A DNA stretch of 42,360 bases from Synechococcales cyanobacterium bin2.concoct.b11b12b14.033. Lineage in GTDB: Bacteria; Cyanobacteriota; Vampirovibrionia; Caenarcaniphilales; Caenarcanaceae. The first letter of the stretch is position 1; each line of letters begins with the position of its first letter. Made by a program: the position numbers and the translations under genes. The notes under the pieces were generated by a model that was not told where the DNA came from, made no database searches, and saw only the letters and a program-made list of their open reading frames with translations. The stretch covers positions 1 through 42,360 of the forward strand of contig JAAFJH010000011.1 in NCBI GenBank assembly GCA_013298875.1, written 5' to 3'. Below, in pieces: positions 17,527 through 26,179 of the stretch.

Positions 17527-19110
17527 ATGAATAAACAAAATTTTTATTTAACCACTCCACTTTATTATGTCAATGCTGAACCTCATATTGGCAGTGCTTA
17601 TACAACTATGGCCGCAGATGCAATTTGCAGATTTGAACGCTTAAGAGGCAAAAACGCTTATTTATTAACCGGAGTGGATGAACATGGTGGAAAAATCGAA
17701 AATACGGCTAAAAGTCGAAATGTCTCTCCACAAAGTCATTGTGATGAAATTACTTTAAAGTTTGAAGAATTATGGAAGCTTTTAAATATTGATTATCAGA
17801 AATTTAGCCGCACTTCAAGCTCCAAACACAATAAAGTTGTGCAAATCTTTTTCGAGAGAGTAAAAGCCAAAGGTGATATTTACCAAGCAGAGTATAAAGG
17901 ATTATATTGCTTAGCGTGCGAGGATTTTAAAAATGAAAGAGAATTGCTGGACGGAAAATCATGTCCTATTCACAAAACTCAGGTACAAGAATATACGGAA
18001 AATAATTATTTTTTTGCTTTATCCAAATATAGTCAGCAAATTCGGGACTTTTTAAATGATAATCCGGATTTTATTTATCCTAAATTTCGCAAGCAAGAGG
18101 TTTTAGCTTGGTTAGATGAAGGCTTAAAGGATTTTCCAATTTCTCGTAATTCTGTTAAGTGGGGAATTCCAATTCCAAATGACGAAGAGCAAACAATTTA
18201 TGTCTGGTTTGATGCTTTGCTGGGCTATTTATCACCTTTATTGGAAGATAAAATTGACTTAAATGATTTAAACCCAAACAATTTTGCCGAAGCCGTAAAA
18301 AGCTTAGATTTGTGGCCGCCAAGTATGCATTTAATTGGCAAAGATATTTTGCGTTTTCATGCGGTTTATTGGTTGGCAATGTTAATGTCGGCGGAATTAC
18401 CTTTGCCAAAACGATTATTTGGACATGGTTTTTTGACGAAAGATGGCGAAAAAATGGGGAAAACCCTCGGTAATATTATTATTCCGCAAGAAATTATTAG
18501 CAAATTTGGTATTGATGCTATTCGTTTTTATTTTTTATTTAATATTCCTTTTGGCCAAGATGGAGACTTTTCAGAGCAAGTTTTTATTGAAACTGTAAAT
18601 GCTTATTTGGCTAATCGTTTAGGTAATTTATTTTCACGCGTCTTAAAGCTTTTAGAAAATAATTTGGGTTCTCAAATTCCCGCCAATTTAAATTTAAACC
18701 TTAATTCTGAAATTGCACAATTAGGGATTTCCCTGTCTGGCAAAGTGGCAATTTTTATGAATAATTTGGAATTAGATTTGGCTTTGAAAGAGATTTTTAA
18801 TTATGTGGATAAATTAAATTTATATTTAACTGAAATTAAACCCTGGACTTTATTCAAAGAAGAATCAGAAAGTGCTAAAGAAAAAGCAACTATTTGTTTG
18901 GCGGAGGTTTTAGAAGGTTTGCGGATTGTGGCAAATTTACTTTTTCCTTTTATGCCAGATTTAGGCCTGAAAATGCTCAAAATTTTCAATCTAACTGAAG
19001 TTCAAACTTGGGAAAAGTTAGCTGAATGGCCTTATTTAAAACCAAAAACTGTAATCACAAATAATCAGGGAATTTTATTTCAACGCATTGAACTACTTGA
19101 AAGGATTTAA
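17527..19110 (+). CDS. metG: Methionyl-tRNA synthetase
   Basis: The 527-residue enzyme begins with TPLYYVNAEPHIGSAYTTMA, which carries the HIGH-type motif HIGS at residues 20-23. The KMSKS motif appears as KMGKT near residue 308 (DGEKMGKTLGN). A connective-peptide zinc knuckle is suggested by CLAC and CPIH about residues 126-146. YVWFDALLGYLS and PFGQDGDFS are further MetRS landmarks. The anticodon-binding helical domain follows, and the C-terminal EMAP-like tRNA-binding domain of longer MetRS is absent. It charges tRNA-Met in the cytoplasm. It begins 67 bases after the SpoIID-like gene. Confidence 0.97.
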   Translation: MNKQNFYLTTPLYYVNAEPHIGSAYTTMAADAICRFERLRGKNAYLLTGVDEHGGKIENTAKSRNVSPQSHCDEITLKFEELWKLLNIDYQKFSRTSSSKHNKVVQIFFERVKAKGDIYQAEYKGLYCLACEDFKNERELLDGKSCPIHKTQVQEYTENNYFFALSKYSQQIRDFLNDNPDFIYPKFRKQEVLAWLDEGLKDFPISRNSVKWGIPIPNDEEQTIYVWFDALLGYLSPLLEDKIDLNDLNPNNFAEAVKSLDLWPPSMHLIGKDILRFHAVYWLAMLMSAELPLPKRLFGHGFLTKDGEKMGKTLGNIIIPQEIISKFGIDAIRFYFLFNIPFGQDGDFSEQVFIETVNAYLANRLGNLFSRVLKLLENNLGSQIPANLNLNLNSEIAQLGISLSGKVAIFMNNLELDLALKEIFNYVDKLNLYLTEIKPWTLFKEESESAKEKATICLAEVLEGLRIVANLLFPFMPDLGLKMLKIFNLTEVQTWEKLAEWPYLKPKTVITNNQGILFQRIELLERI

Positions 19111-19114
19111 TAAT

Positions 19115-19597
19115 ATGCATAAATTAACTGTACATTCTCAAATAGAGGTTAATAAGCCGGTTGAAGAAGCTTTTGCTTTTCATGCTAACTTAACTAATTT
19201 GAATAAAGTTATACCTAATTTCCTCGAAGTTAAAATTGATCGCATTGATTTGCCCTTAAGGACGGGAAGTAAAGGTAAATTTTCGGTTTGGCTTTTTAAT
19301 TTGATTTTTTTATTTAAATGGGATTTTAAAATTACTGGTTATGAAGAATTAAATTACTTTACAGATGAAGCTCAGAGTGGTTTATTTCAGTATTTTGCAC
19401 ATACTCATCAATTTATTCCAATTAATTCAAGTCAAACTTTATTAAAAGATGAAATCCAATTCTGCTTCAATCAAAACTTAATAATCTTAAATAAAATTAT
19501 GGCTTTTTTCATTCAAATTGCTTTAAAAGTTAAATTACACACAACTAAAAATATTATGGAAAAATCAGGTGTTTCATCCAATTTACCGTTGGCTTAA
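19115..19597 (+). CDS. SRPBCC (START/Bet v 1-like) family protein
   Basis: The 160-residue product starts MHKLTVHSQIEVNKPVEEAF, then AFHANLTNLNKVIPNFLEVKI and later FQYFAHTHQFIPIN and LLKDEIQFCFN. This is the SRPBCC arrangement: an edge strand ending in a P-x-x-x-(V/A)-(F/W) turn, a helix with N-(L/H)-x-x-(I/L)-x-P, and an antiparallel sheet. Such proteins bind hydrophobic ligands or act as small cyclases; the ligand is unknown. ATG at 19115 is chosen (AAAGGA sequence upstream) rather than a TTG at 19088 inside metG. The gap to metG is 4 bases, so they are probably cotranscribed. Confidence 0.7.
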   Translation: MHKLTVHSQIEVNKPVEEAFAFHANLTNLNKVIPNFLEVKIDRIDLPLRTGSKGKFSVWLFNLIFLFKWDFKITGYEELNYFTDEAQSGLFQYFAHTHQFIPINSSQTLLKDEIQFCFNQNLIILNKIMAFFIQIALKVKLHTTKNIMEKSGVSSNLPLA

Positions 19598-19639
19598 GTT
19601 AAAATAAAGCTAAATTTTTGAAAAATATAAAAATAAAAG

Positions 19640-20662
19640 ATGTCAATAAAACTCGGAATATTAGGTGCTACTGGTAAAGTCGGAATTGAATTATTAAAAT
19701 TATTAGAAAAATGCACTGATTTACCTTTAGAAATACCACCCCAATTATTTGGTACTAGTCGTTCGGCGGGAAGAAAAATAAAATTTAAAAATCAAGAATT
19801 AATTGTGGAAGAAAGCTCGGGACAAAACTTTGCAGGTTTAGACCTTTTAATTTCTTGTGCGAATGGCGAAGTGAGCGAAAAACTAATTCCTTTGGCTTTG
19901 AAACAAGGTGTCAAATTAGTAATTGATACGGATAGCTATTATCGAATGGAAGCAAATGTTCCGCTAATTACTAGTGGCGTAAATGATGAAGATATTAATT
20001 GGCATCAAGGAATAATTGCTGGGCCAAATTGTTCAACTGCCCAATTAATTATTCCGCTTAAGGTTTTGCATGAAGCTTTTGGCCTTAAAAGAGTAGTAGT
20101 TAGTACTTATCAATCAGTTAGCGGAGCCGGGAAGGCTGCCATGGACAGTTTATTTGAAGAATTAAGAGAAATTACTGATAAACAAAGTGCTAATGAAAGC
20201 CTAAAGCCACTAAAAAAAGACCAATTTGCATTTAATGTCATTCCTAAAATTAGTAAATTTATGGAAAATGGCTATACCAAAGAAGAATGGAAAGTAATTG
20301 CTGAAACCCGCAAAATGCTTCATGCTCCTGAACTAGCCATTACTTGCACCGCTGTTCGAGTACCGGTTTTAGTCGGGCATTCTGAATCAATTAATGTTGA
20401 ATTATTGTCTCCTGCTTCTTTGGAACAAGTTATTACGGCCTTAAAAGCTCATGAAAATTTAGAAGTTTGGGCTGAAAAAGAAACTTACCCAACCCCGATT
20501 GAAGTAGCTGGCACTGAGCCTGTGCATATTGGGCGTATCCGCAAAGATGAAAGTACTAATAATGCTTTTGATATGTGGGTTGTAGCTGATAATTTATTGA
20601 TTGGAGCCGCCTTAAATGCCCTCCGCATAGCCATTTCAGCTTATAAAAAAAATAAAATTTAA
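19640..20662 (+). CDS. asd: Aspartate-semialdehyde dehydrogenase
   Basis: The 340-residue enzyme has the NADP-binding loop GILGATGKVG (residues 6-15) and the catalytic Cys131 in AGPNCSTAQL. VVVSTYQSVSGAGKAAM follows, a hallmark of Asd, and the acid-base His247 is in VPVLVGHSES with the preceding CTAVRVP motif. It reduces aspartyl phosphate to aspartate semialdehyde, feeding lysine/diaminopimelate, threonine and methionine synthesis. This fits a peptidoglycan-containing cell (murC is also present). ArgC shares the fold but lacks the S-V-S-G-A-G-(K/R) and R-V-P-V signatures seen here. It starts 42 bases after the SRPBCC gene and is followed 5 bases later by a PAP2 phosphatase. Confidence 0.95.
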   Translation: MSIKLGILGATGKVGIELLKLLEKCTDLPLEIPPQLFGTSRSAGRKIKFKNQELIVEESSGQNFAGLDLLISCANGEVSEKLIPLALKQGVKLVIDTDSYYRMEANVPLITSGVNDEDINWHQGIIAGPNCSTAQLIIPLKVLHEAFGLKRVVVSTYQSVSGAGKAAMDSLFEELREITDKQSANESLKPLKKDQFAFNVIPKISKFMENGYTKEEWKVIAETRKMLHAPELAITCTAVRVPVLVGHSESINVELLSPASLEQVITALKAHENLEVWAEKETYPTPIEVAGTEPVHIGRIRKDESTNNAFDMWVVADNLLIGAALNALRIAISAYKKNKI

Positions 20663-20667
20663 AAATT

Positions 20668-21222
20668 ATGTCACCACTATTATCTTATGATATTTATTTA
20701 TTCAAATTAATTCATGGAGCTTCTATTTGCTCTGGGTCTTGGTCGGATAATTTTAATTTATTTATTTCCAAACATAGCCAGCATATTTGGTATTTATTTT
20801 TGTTTATAATCGCTCTGATTCGGGGTAAAAAACATTGGTTTTCTAGTTTAATTACCGCGACTGGTTTTATAATTATTTGGCATTTAACGGATGAATATAT
20901 AAAACCATTTTTTCACCGTGACCGGCCTTTTGTCGATTTGGCTACTTGTGTTTTTGGTTTAAAACCTAGTTCAGCTTCTTTCCCATCGGGACATACAATT
21001 ACCGCTTTTGCAATGGCAACTTTAATTTGTTTATATAATTCTCAAAATAAAATTATCTGTGGAATAGCTGTTTTATTCGCTTGTTTGGTTGGTTATAGCC
21101 GAATATATTTGGGTGTTCATTTTCCGTCTGATGTTTTGGCTGGCATGATTTTTGGTATATTATTTGCGGTGGCTTGGTTCAAAGCAATAGAAACTACCGT
21201 TAAATTACACTATGAAGACTGA
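20668..21222 (+). CDS. PAP2-family membrane phosphatase
   Basis: The 184-residue membrane protein carries the three PAP2 phosphatase motifs in order: K-x6-R-P as KPFFHRDRPF (about residue 78), PSGH (about 106) and S-R-x5-H-x3-D as SRIYLGVHFPSD (about 143). Five to six hydrophobic helices surround them. Family members remove phosphate from undecaprenyl pyrophosphate, phosphatidylglycerol phosphate or similar lipids at the membrane. The directly overlapping diacylglycerol/undecaprenol kinase gene suggests a role in lipid-carrier turnover, but the substrate is not proven. Its TGA stop overlaps the dgkA ATG by 11 bases. Confidence 0.9.
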   Translation: MSPLLSYDIYLFKLIHGASICSGSWSDNFNLFISKHSQHIWYLFLFIIALIRGKKHWFSSLITATGFIIIWHLTDEYIKPFFHRDRPFVDLATCVFGLKPSSASFPSGHTITAFAMATLICLYNSQNKIICGIAVLFACLVGYSRIYLGVHFPSDVLAGMIFGILFAVAWFKAIETTVKLHYED

Positions 21223-21610
21223 TTTAACACGTCTTGTAAAAAGCACTTTCTATGCTTGGAATGGCTTCAAACAATCTTTTAGAACTGAACAAAATTTTAG
21301 AATAGAAATTTTTATTAGTATTTTTGTAATTATTTTAGGTTTTATTTTAAAAATAAATTTATTGGAATGGATTTGGATTTTGCTTTCGGCTTTTAGCGTT
21401 ATGAGTGCTGAGCTTTTAAATACAGCGGTTGAAAGATTAACCGATTTAATTATTGAAAGAAGACGGAATAATTTAGCCAGACAAGCCAAAGATATTGCTG
21501 CTGCTGGGGTTTTGCTTATGGTAGCTCAAGCTTTAATTGCGGGTATAACGGTTTTTGTCCCGAAAATTTCAAAAAGTTTTGCTTTAATTCCTCAATACTT
21601 TGCCCATTAA
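21212..21610 (+). CDS. dgkA: Diacylglycerol / undecaprenol kinase family protein
   Basis: The 132-residue integral membrane protein matches the small DgkA/UdpK family: AWNGFKQSFRTEQNFRIEIF at the N-terminus (family E-x-(A/N)-(F/V)-R-x-(E)), three hydrophobic helices, MSAELLNTAVERLTDLI (the catalytic-site E-x-x-N-(T/S)-A-(I/V)-E) and ARQAKDIAAAGVLL (family A-K-D-x-(A/S)-A-(A/G)-(A)-V). It phosphorylates diacylglycerol or undecaprenol using ATP. The start overlaps the PAP2 gene by 11 bases, so translation is coupled. Its last ~95 bases overlap the convergent folK gene, which is unusual. Confidence 0.93.
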   Translation: MKTDLTRLVKSTFYAWNGFKQSFRTEQNFRIEIFISIFVIILGFILKINLLEWIWILLSAFSVMSAELLNTAVERLTDLIIERRRNNLARQAKDIAAAGVLLMVAQALIAGITVFVPKISKSFALIPQYFAH

Positions 21611-22073
21611 TTGGATGCTTCCAAGTTTTATTAATAATTTCAGCCAGTGGGAAAATCACAAAATCTCGCTCAAAAGCTTTAGGATGAGGAATTTGCAATA
21701 TTATTGTCTCTGAGTTTTTTTTATTTAATATTTGCAGGCTTGGTATTTCTTCGATAATTAATAAATCCAAATCAATTGGCCTAGATAAAATTAAATTATT
21801 TTGTTTGAGCTTACGACCAGCTGCGACTTCAATAAATTGACAATAATGCAAAAGGGCAATTGGAGCTAAATAAGTTTCAATTAAGCAAGCAGCATTAGCA
21901 AATTCCAAAGCATTTTCTTCATGCAAGCCGATAGGTTTATTGAAGTAAATTGAGGATAATTTTTTAATTTTGATTTGAGAATTTTGTGCTAAAAAATTTA
22001 ATCCAAGCTTTAAACATTCAAGCCGATTGAAATAATTTGAGCCTAAAGCAATATAAATATTGAGTTTATTCAT
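21516..22073 (-). CDS. folK: 6-hydroxymethyl-7,8-dihydropterin pyrophosphokinase
   Basis: The 185-residue enzyme shows the HPPK pattern: IYIALGSNYFNRLECLK at the N-terminus (family (A/S)-L-G-S-N), FANAACLIET (F-x-N-x-(A/V)-x-x-x-x-T), SRPIDLDLLII (R-x-x-D-(L/I)-D-(L/I)-(L/I)) with the Mg-binding aspartates, and IPHPKAFERDFVIFPLAEI. It transfers pyrophosphate from ATP to hydroxymethyl-dihydropterin in folate synthesis. It is longer than the ~160-residue norm because of a C-terminal tail that overlaps the convergent dgkA gene by 95 bases. folP and folB are not adjacent. Confidence 0.95.
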   Translation of the reverse strand: MNKLNIYIALGSNYFNRLECLKLGLNFLAQNSQIKIKKLSSIYFNKPIGLHEENALEFANAACLIETYLAPIALLHYCQFIEVAAGRKLKQNNLILSRPIDLDLLIIEEIPSLQILNKKNSETIILQIPHPKAFERDFVIFPLAEIINKTWKHPINGQSIEELKQNFLKFSGQKPLYPQLKLELP

Positions 22074-22163
22074 TTATTTAAAATTTTATATTTTCTTAAA
22101 TAAAAAAGAAATTTATTCTTTGAAACCTAGAAATTACTTAGAAAATTAAAGTAATATTAATAA

Positions 22164-23660
22164 ATGAATAATAATATTGACAATAAAGCAAAACTTTGGG
22201 CTGGCTTATCAAAAGAAGAAACTAATAAATTACTTGATAAATTTAATTCAAGTTTTGATTTTGATTTTAGACTTTGGCCATTTGACCTCCAGGGAAGTGC
22301 TGCTCATGTACAAATGCTGGCTCAGTGCCAAATTATTAAAGAAGAAGATAAAGACCGGATTTTAGAAGGTTTAATAAATATTGAAAAAGAAATTTCGGCT
22401 GATCCTAGCTTATGGAAAGCTGAAAGACAAGATGAAGAAGATATACATATGGCCATCGAAAGGCGTCTAACTGATTTAATTGGTGAACCTGCTCGCAAAT
22501 TACATACCGCTCGTAGCCGTAACGATCAAGTTGCCACGGATTTTAAACTTTGGATTAAAAAGGTAAATTTGGAATTTTGTGAATTAATAATTGATTTAAA
22601 GCAAATTTTTTTAAAACTGGCTCAGAGAGATTTAAATCAAATAATTCCCGGTTATACACATTTGCAACAAGCTCAGCCAATTTCTTTAGGACATTATTGG
22701 ATGGCTCATTATGAACGTTTTAATCGTGATTATGAAAGATTTTCTGAATTTAGACAAAGATTGAATTATTGCCCATTGGGAGCTGGTGCTTTGGCTGGTA
22801 CAACTTATCCAATTGACAGACTTTTAACGGCTAAACTTTTGGGTTTTACAGCTCCAACTAATAATAGCCTCGATTCAGTTAGTGACCGGGATTTTGTGGC
22901 AGAACATCAATTTGCAGCCTCTTTAAACATAATACATTTAAGTCAATTATCTGAAGAGTTGATTTTATGGGCAAGTGAAGAATTTAAATTTATAAAATTA
23001 CATCCGGCTTTTGCCACCGGTTCAAGTATGATGCCACAAAAAAGAAATCCAGATATACCAGAATTAATCAGAGGAAAAGCTGGCCGTATTATTGGTAATT
23101 TACAAAATATTTTGGTAGTTTTAAAAGGCTTACCTTTGGCTTACAATAAAGATTTACAAGAAGACAAAGAAGCTTTATTTGACACTTATGAAAATTTAAA
23201 AATCTGTTTGCAAATTATGCCTAAGTTTTTGGAATCTTTAGAAATAAATACCGAAAAATTAAATGAAATTTCGCGAAAAAGTTTTATGAATGCGACCGAT
23301 GCAGCGGATTATTTGGTGAAAAAAGGAATTTCCTTCAGGGAAGCTTATTATGCAGTTGGGCAAATAGTGGCTTATTGCCTTGAAAATAAAAAATATTTGA
23401 CTGATTTAAATTTAACTCACTGGAAACAATTTCATGAAAGCTTTGATTCAGACATTGAAGAGGCCATTAAAATTGAAACTTGTGTTCATAAGAGGGAGAG
23501 TTTTGGTGGAACTTCTCCAACAAGAGTACGAGAACAAATAAGCAAATGCTGGGAACAAATAAATCAGCAGACAAATGCCTTGAAAACAGAGAGGAATAAA
23601 TTAAATGAGAGCGATGATTCTGGCTGCAGGAGTTGGTTCAAGATTAGCCCCAATTACTGA
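22164..23660 (+). CDS. argH: Argininosuccinate lyase
   Basis: The 498-residue protein has the ArgH landmarks: KLWAGLSKEETNKLLDKFNS at the start, EDIHMAIERRLTDLIGEPAR, KLHTARSRNDQVATDFKLW, GYTHLQQAQPISLGHY, and the fumarase/ASL signature GSSMMPQKRNPDIPELIRGK near residue 286. The Ser of the SSMM loop and the K-R-N-P residues are intact. It splits argininosuccinate to arginine and fumarate. The C-terminus extends past the family end, and the last 56 bases overlap the next gene. No argG is in this window. Strand and spacing place it divergent from folK (90-base gap). Confidence 0.96.
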   Translation: MNNNIDNKAKLWAGLSKEETNKLLDKFNSSFDFDFRLWPFDLQGSAAHVQMLAQCQIIKEEDKDRILEGLINIEKEISADPSLWKAERQDEEDIHMAIERRLTDLIGEPARKLHTARSRNDQVATDFKLWIKKVNLEFCELIIDLKQIFLKLAQRDLNQIIPGYTHLQQAQPISLGHYWMAHYERFNRDYERFSEFRQRLNYCPLGAGALAGTTYPIDRLLTAKLLGFTAPTNNSLDSVSDRDFVAEHQFAASLNIIHLSQLSEELILWASEEFKFIKLHPAFATGSSMMPQKRNPDIPELIRGKAGRIIGNLQNILVVLKGLPLAYNKDLQEDKEALFDTYENLKICLQIMPKFLESLEINTEKLNEISRKSFMNATDAADYLVKKGISFREAYYAVGQIVAYCLENKKYLTDLNLTHWKQFHESFDSDIEEAIKIETCVHKRESFGGTSPTRVREQISKCWEQINQQTNALKTERNKLNESDDSGCRSWFKISPNY

Positions 23661-24765
23661 TATAATTCCCAAGCCAACGATACCAGTTTTAGGTAAGCCA
23701 GTTTTAGATCGAATTATTGATTTATTGAAAAGTCATGGTTTCAATGAATTCATCGCTAATACGCACTATTTAGGTGAAAAGATTTTTGATTTATATCAAG
23801 ACCGCATTAATATTAAACATGAAGCTGATTTAACTGGTGTTGCCGGTGGAATTAGGACTTGTGCAGATTTTTTACGTGCGGGCAAAGACTCTTTTGTCGT
23901 AATTATGGGAGATGCTTTAACCGATATAAATTTAACCGAAATGTTAGCTCAGCATAAAGCCTCTGGACGCTTGGCTACCATTGCCATTAAAGAAGTTGAA
24001 GACACTACTCATTTTGGAGTTATTTGTTTTGATGAAGATAAAAAAGTAACTGATTTTCAGGAAAAACCTAGGCCAGAAGAAGCTTTAAGCAATTGGGCAA
24101 ATACAGGAGTGTATATTTTTGAACCGGCCATTTTAGACTATATTCCATCGGCCGAAGTATATCCAATTTACGATGTGGCTCATGATTTGTTTCCCGACCT
24201 ATTAAAGCAAAAAATTGAATTGAATATTTACCAAACAAATTCTTACTGGGCGGATTTGGGAACTCATGAACAGTATAGGCAAACTTTATTTGATTGCTTG
24301 GAAGGAAAATTTAATATTGATATTGAAGGACAAAAATATTCATGGGGATATTTAGCTAATAGTGCTTACTTAAGCTCTGGATGCTATATTAAGGGTAAGG
24401 CTTATATTGGTAATAATTCTCGGGTTGGCAGAGTAATTATGAAAGGTAATGTAATTCTGGAAGACAATGTAATTATCGAAGATGATGTAGTGCTGGAAAA
24501 CTGCCTTATAATGTCAAATAGCATTATCAAAAAAGGTTGTAAAATAAAAGATGTTAATATTAAACCGCATGATGAAGTTTTCCCAACTTCCAGCCCGGCT
24601 AAAGATGCAATTGAAATTTTCCCTTTAACAAATGCACGTACCATTAAAACTGAAACTGAATTAAGAGAAAAGTTTATTGATAATAATGAAGCTGATAATA
24701 AATTTTTGGCTTTCTTAGCCGAAGCCTCTAAAAAGATAAACCGATTATTCGTGGAAAAACGCTGA
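23605..24765 (+). CDS. NDP-sugar pyrophosphorylase with left-handed beta-helix domain
   Basis: The 386-residue protein starts MRAMILAAGVGSRLAPITD and has IPKPTIPVLGKPVLDRIIDL, the nucleotidyltransferase signature (G-x-G-(T/S)-R-(L)-x-P-(L/I)-T and (P)-K-P). VVIMGDALTDINLTE holds the metal-binding Asp. The C-terminal third has hexapeptide repeats (IGNNSRVGRVIMKGNVILED, NVIIEDDVVLEN) of a left-handed beta helix. It resembles GDP-mannose or glucose-1-phosphate nucleotidyltransferases, so it probably activates a sugar phosphate for glycan synthesis; the exact sugar and nucleotide are not clear. A GAGAGG sequence lies before the ATG, inside argH, supporting this start despite the 56-base overlap. 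Confidence 0.88.
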   Translation: MRAMILAAGVGSRLAPITDIIPKPTIPVLGKPVLDRIIDLLKSHGFNEFIANTHYLGEKIFDLYQDRINIKHEADLTGVAGGIRTCADFLRAGKDSFVVIMGDALTDINLTEMLAQHKASGRLATIAIKEVEDTTHFGVICFDEDKKVTDFQEKPRPEEALSNWANTGVYIFEPAILDYIPSAEVYPIYDVAHDLFPDLLKQKIELNIYQTNSYWADLGTHEQYRQTLFDCLEGKFNIDIEGQKYSWGYLANSAYLSSGCYIKGKAYIGNNSRVGRVIMKGNVILEDNVIIEDDVVLENCLIMSNSIIKKGCKIKDVNIKPHDEVFPTSSPAKDAIEIFPLTNARTIKTETELREKFIDNNEADNKFLAFLAEASKKINRLFVEKR

Positions 24766-24829
24766 TCTGACTACGGCCGTCTTCCCCCGGAAAGGAGAAA
24801 AGACAGCAAGAGAAATTGTTTTATTTAAT

Positions 24830-26044
24830 TTATAAACAATCGCAACGGAATATTTTCTTCCAACCTCCTCTTAACTCGCCAAAAGTAAAGGTTTCGGGAG
24901 TGGATCTTTTGCAAGTCCAGCCTTCGCCTTTGCTGGAACAGTCAACATTATTAACATTATTATTACTATCCATGGGGCAAATTGGTAAATTCGCACTTTG
25001 TGATACCAAATTGTTTAAATCTAATCTGCACTGACGAGAACCAGTTCTGTTAATAGATGGGTTACACCTAAAAACTTTACGCCCGAGTGAATAAGTTTCT
25101 CGGGATATGCACCTAGCATCTGGTAAATTACAAGAGGAATTATCAACTTTATTGCCTGGCAAACTATTGGCGGCTGGGCAGCTAGCTAAGCCTTGTTCAC
25201 CTGAAATTGCATAACGTTGAAAGTCCCAACCTGGAGAACCGTTACTGGAGGTGCAGGCACAGCGGAATAATTTATTAACTTTGGCATTCGGATCTGCTCC
25301 ATTTTGTATTTCAATACTTGCTCTTTCAATCCATGGAGATACGCAAGCTGCACCATTTTGAGAGCAGACTGAACCGTCTATGGTATTTCTAGAACCTAAA
25401 TTCCTAATATCACAAATTTGTATAATGCCAGTTGTATCTATAGTTGGTGGTATTAAATTATTAACATCCCACGCACAAGTACGAGCTGGAGGAGTTGGTG
25501 GAGTCGGCGGATAAATTGGTGGTGGATTATTAGTTACACATTTTTCAGGTTGCCATCTGCAAGTGATTGGATCTCTTGGCATTTGTGTTTGGGTACCAGG
25601 ACAAAAAAGAATATTTGCGGTACAAGCCTGAGGAGGCACAGCAGGGGGGAGTAAATGTGGCCGTGGGTTTGGGGGTTGTGGAATATTATATTCTTCGCAG
25701 ACCTCAGCAATTACATCAAAATAAATATCAAAAGAATAACTTGAGCCTAAGTTTTGCCCTTGATTATAATTGCATTGATTGGTAATTAGGCAAGTATGCG
25801 GGCAAGTATCTAGCTGAGGTGGCTCATGATAAGTTTTAATTATATTTTGAGGAGTAAAGAAGTTTTTATATATTGGATTACTGAAAGCTGTATTAAAAGA
25901 ATTATTGCTCATGCTCTGCTGCTGATTAATATTCTGCGAAGCTGATTGAAAGAAAGTATTCTCATCGTCTGCTTGGCTGGTAAATGGATTAATCAGACAA
26001 CATAAAGAAAAAGCCATTAGTAAACTTTTTTTTAAATGTGTCAC
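24830..26044 (-). CDS. Secreted Cys-rich repeat protein, unknown function
   Basis: I do not recognise the family. The 404-residue product has a signal peptide (LLMAFSLCCLINPFTSQA, cleavage probably before DDE near residue 26). The mature part has about 24 cysteines. Residues ~30-75 are Asn/Gln/Ser-rich; ~120-185 contain proline-rich stretches (PQPPNPRPHLLPP, PPTPPTPP). The C-terminal ~200 residues hold three related units, each built as C...C-x(5-8)-C...K-x-F-R-C: they end in NKLFRCACTS, RKVFRCNPS and KKIFRCDCL. Even cysteine spacing suggests disulfide-bonded modules exposed outside the cytoplasm. It is convergent with the pyrophosphorylase and alone in its transcription unit. The GC-richer strip at 24766-24829 shows only a weak hairpin. 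Confidence 0.7.
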   Translation of the reverse strand: MTHLKKSLLMAFSLCCLINPFTSQADDENTFFQSASQNINQQQSMSNNSFNTAFSNPIYKNFFTPQNIIKTYHEPPQLDTCPHTCLITNQCNYNQGQNLGSSYSFDIYFDVIAEVCEEYNIPQPPNPRPHLLPPAVPPQACTANILFCPGTQTQMPRDPITCRWQPEKCVTNNPPPIYPPTPPTPPARTCAWDVNNLIPPTIDTTGIIQICDIRNLGSRNTIDGSVCSQNGAACVSPWIERASIEIQNGADPNAKVNKLFRCACTSSNGSPGWDFQRYAISGEQGLASCPAANSLPGNKVDNSSCNLPDARCISRETYSLGRKVFRCNPSINRTGSRQCRLDLNNLVSQSANLPICPMDSNNNVNNVDCSSKGEGWTCKRSTPETFTFGELRGGWKKIFRCDCL

Positions 26045-26179
26045 GTTTTAACTCCCTTGGAATTAAATTTATTTTTTGGGTCTTATTTATTTAACAAAAC
26101 AAAAGTTTAAATTCAATTAAGGCAAGCCTTGAAAAAAAGTATTAAATTATAAAAGTTGTGTATTTATTTAATTTTTTTA

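Noticed and set aside
24779-24804. Hairpin terminator between the pyrophosphorylase and the Cys-rich gene
   Set aside because: GTCTT/AAGAC arms are short, the inner pairing is poor and there is no adjacent T run.
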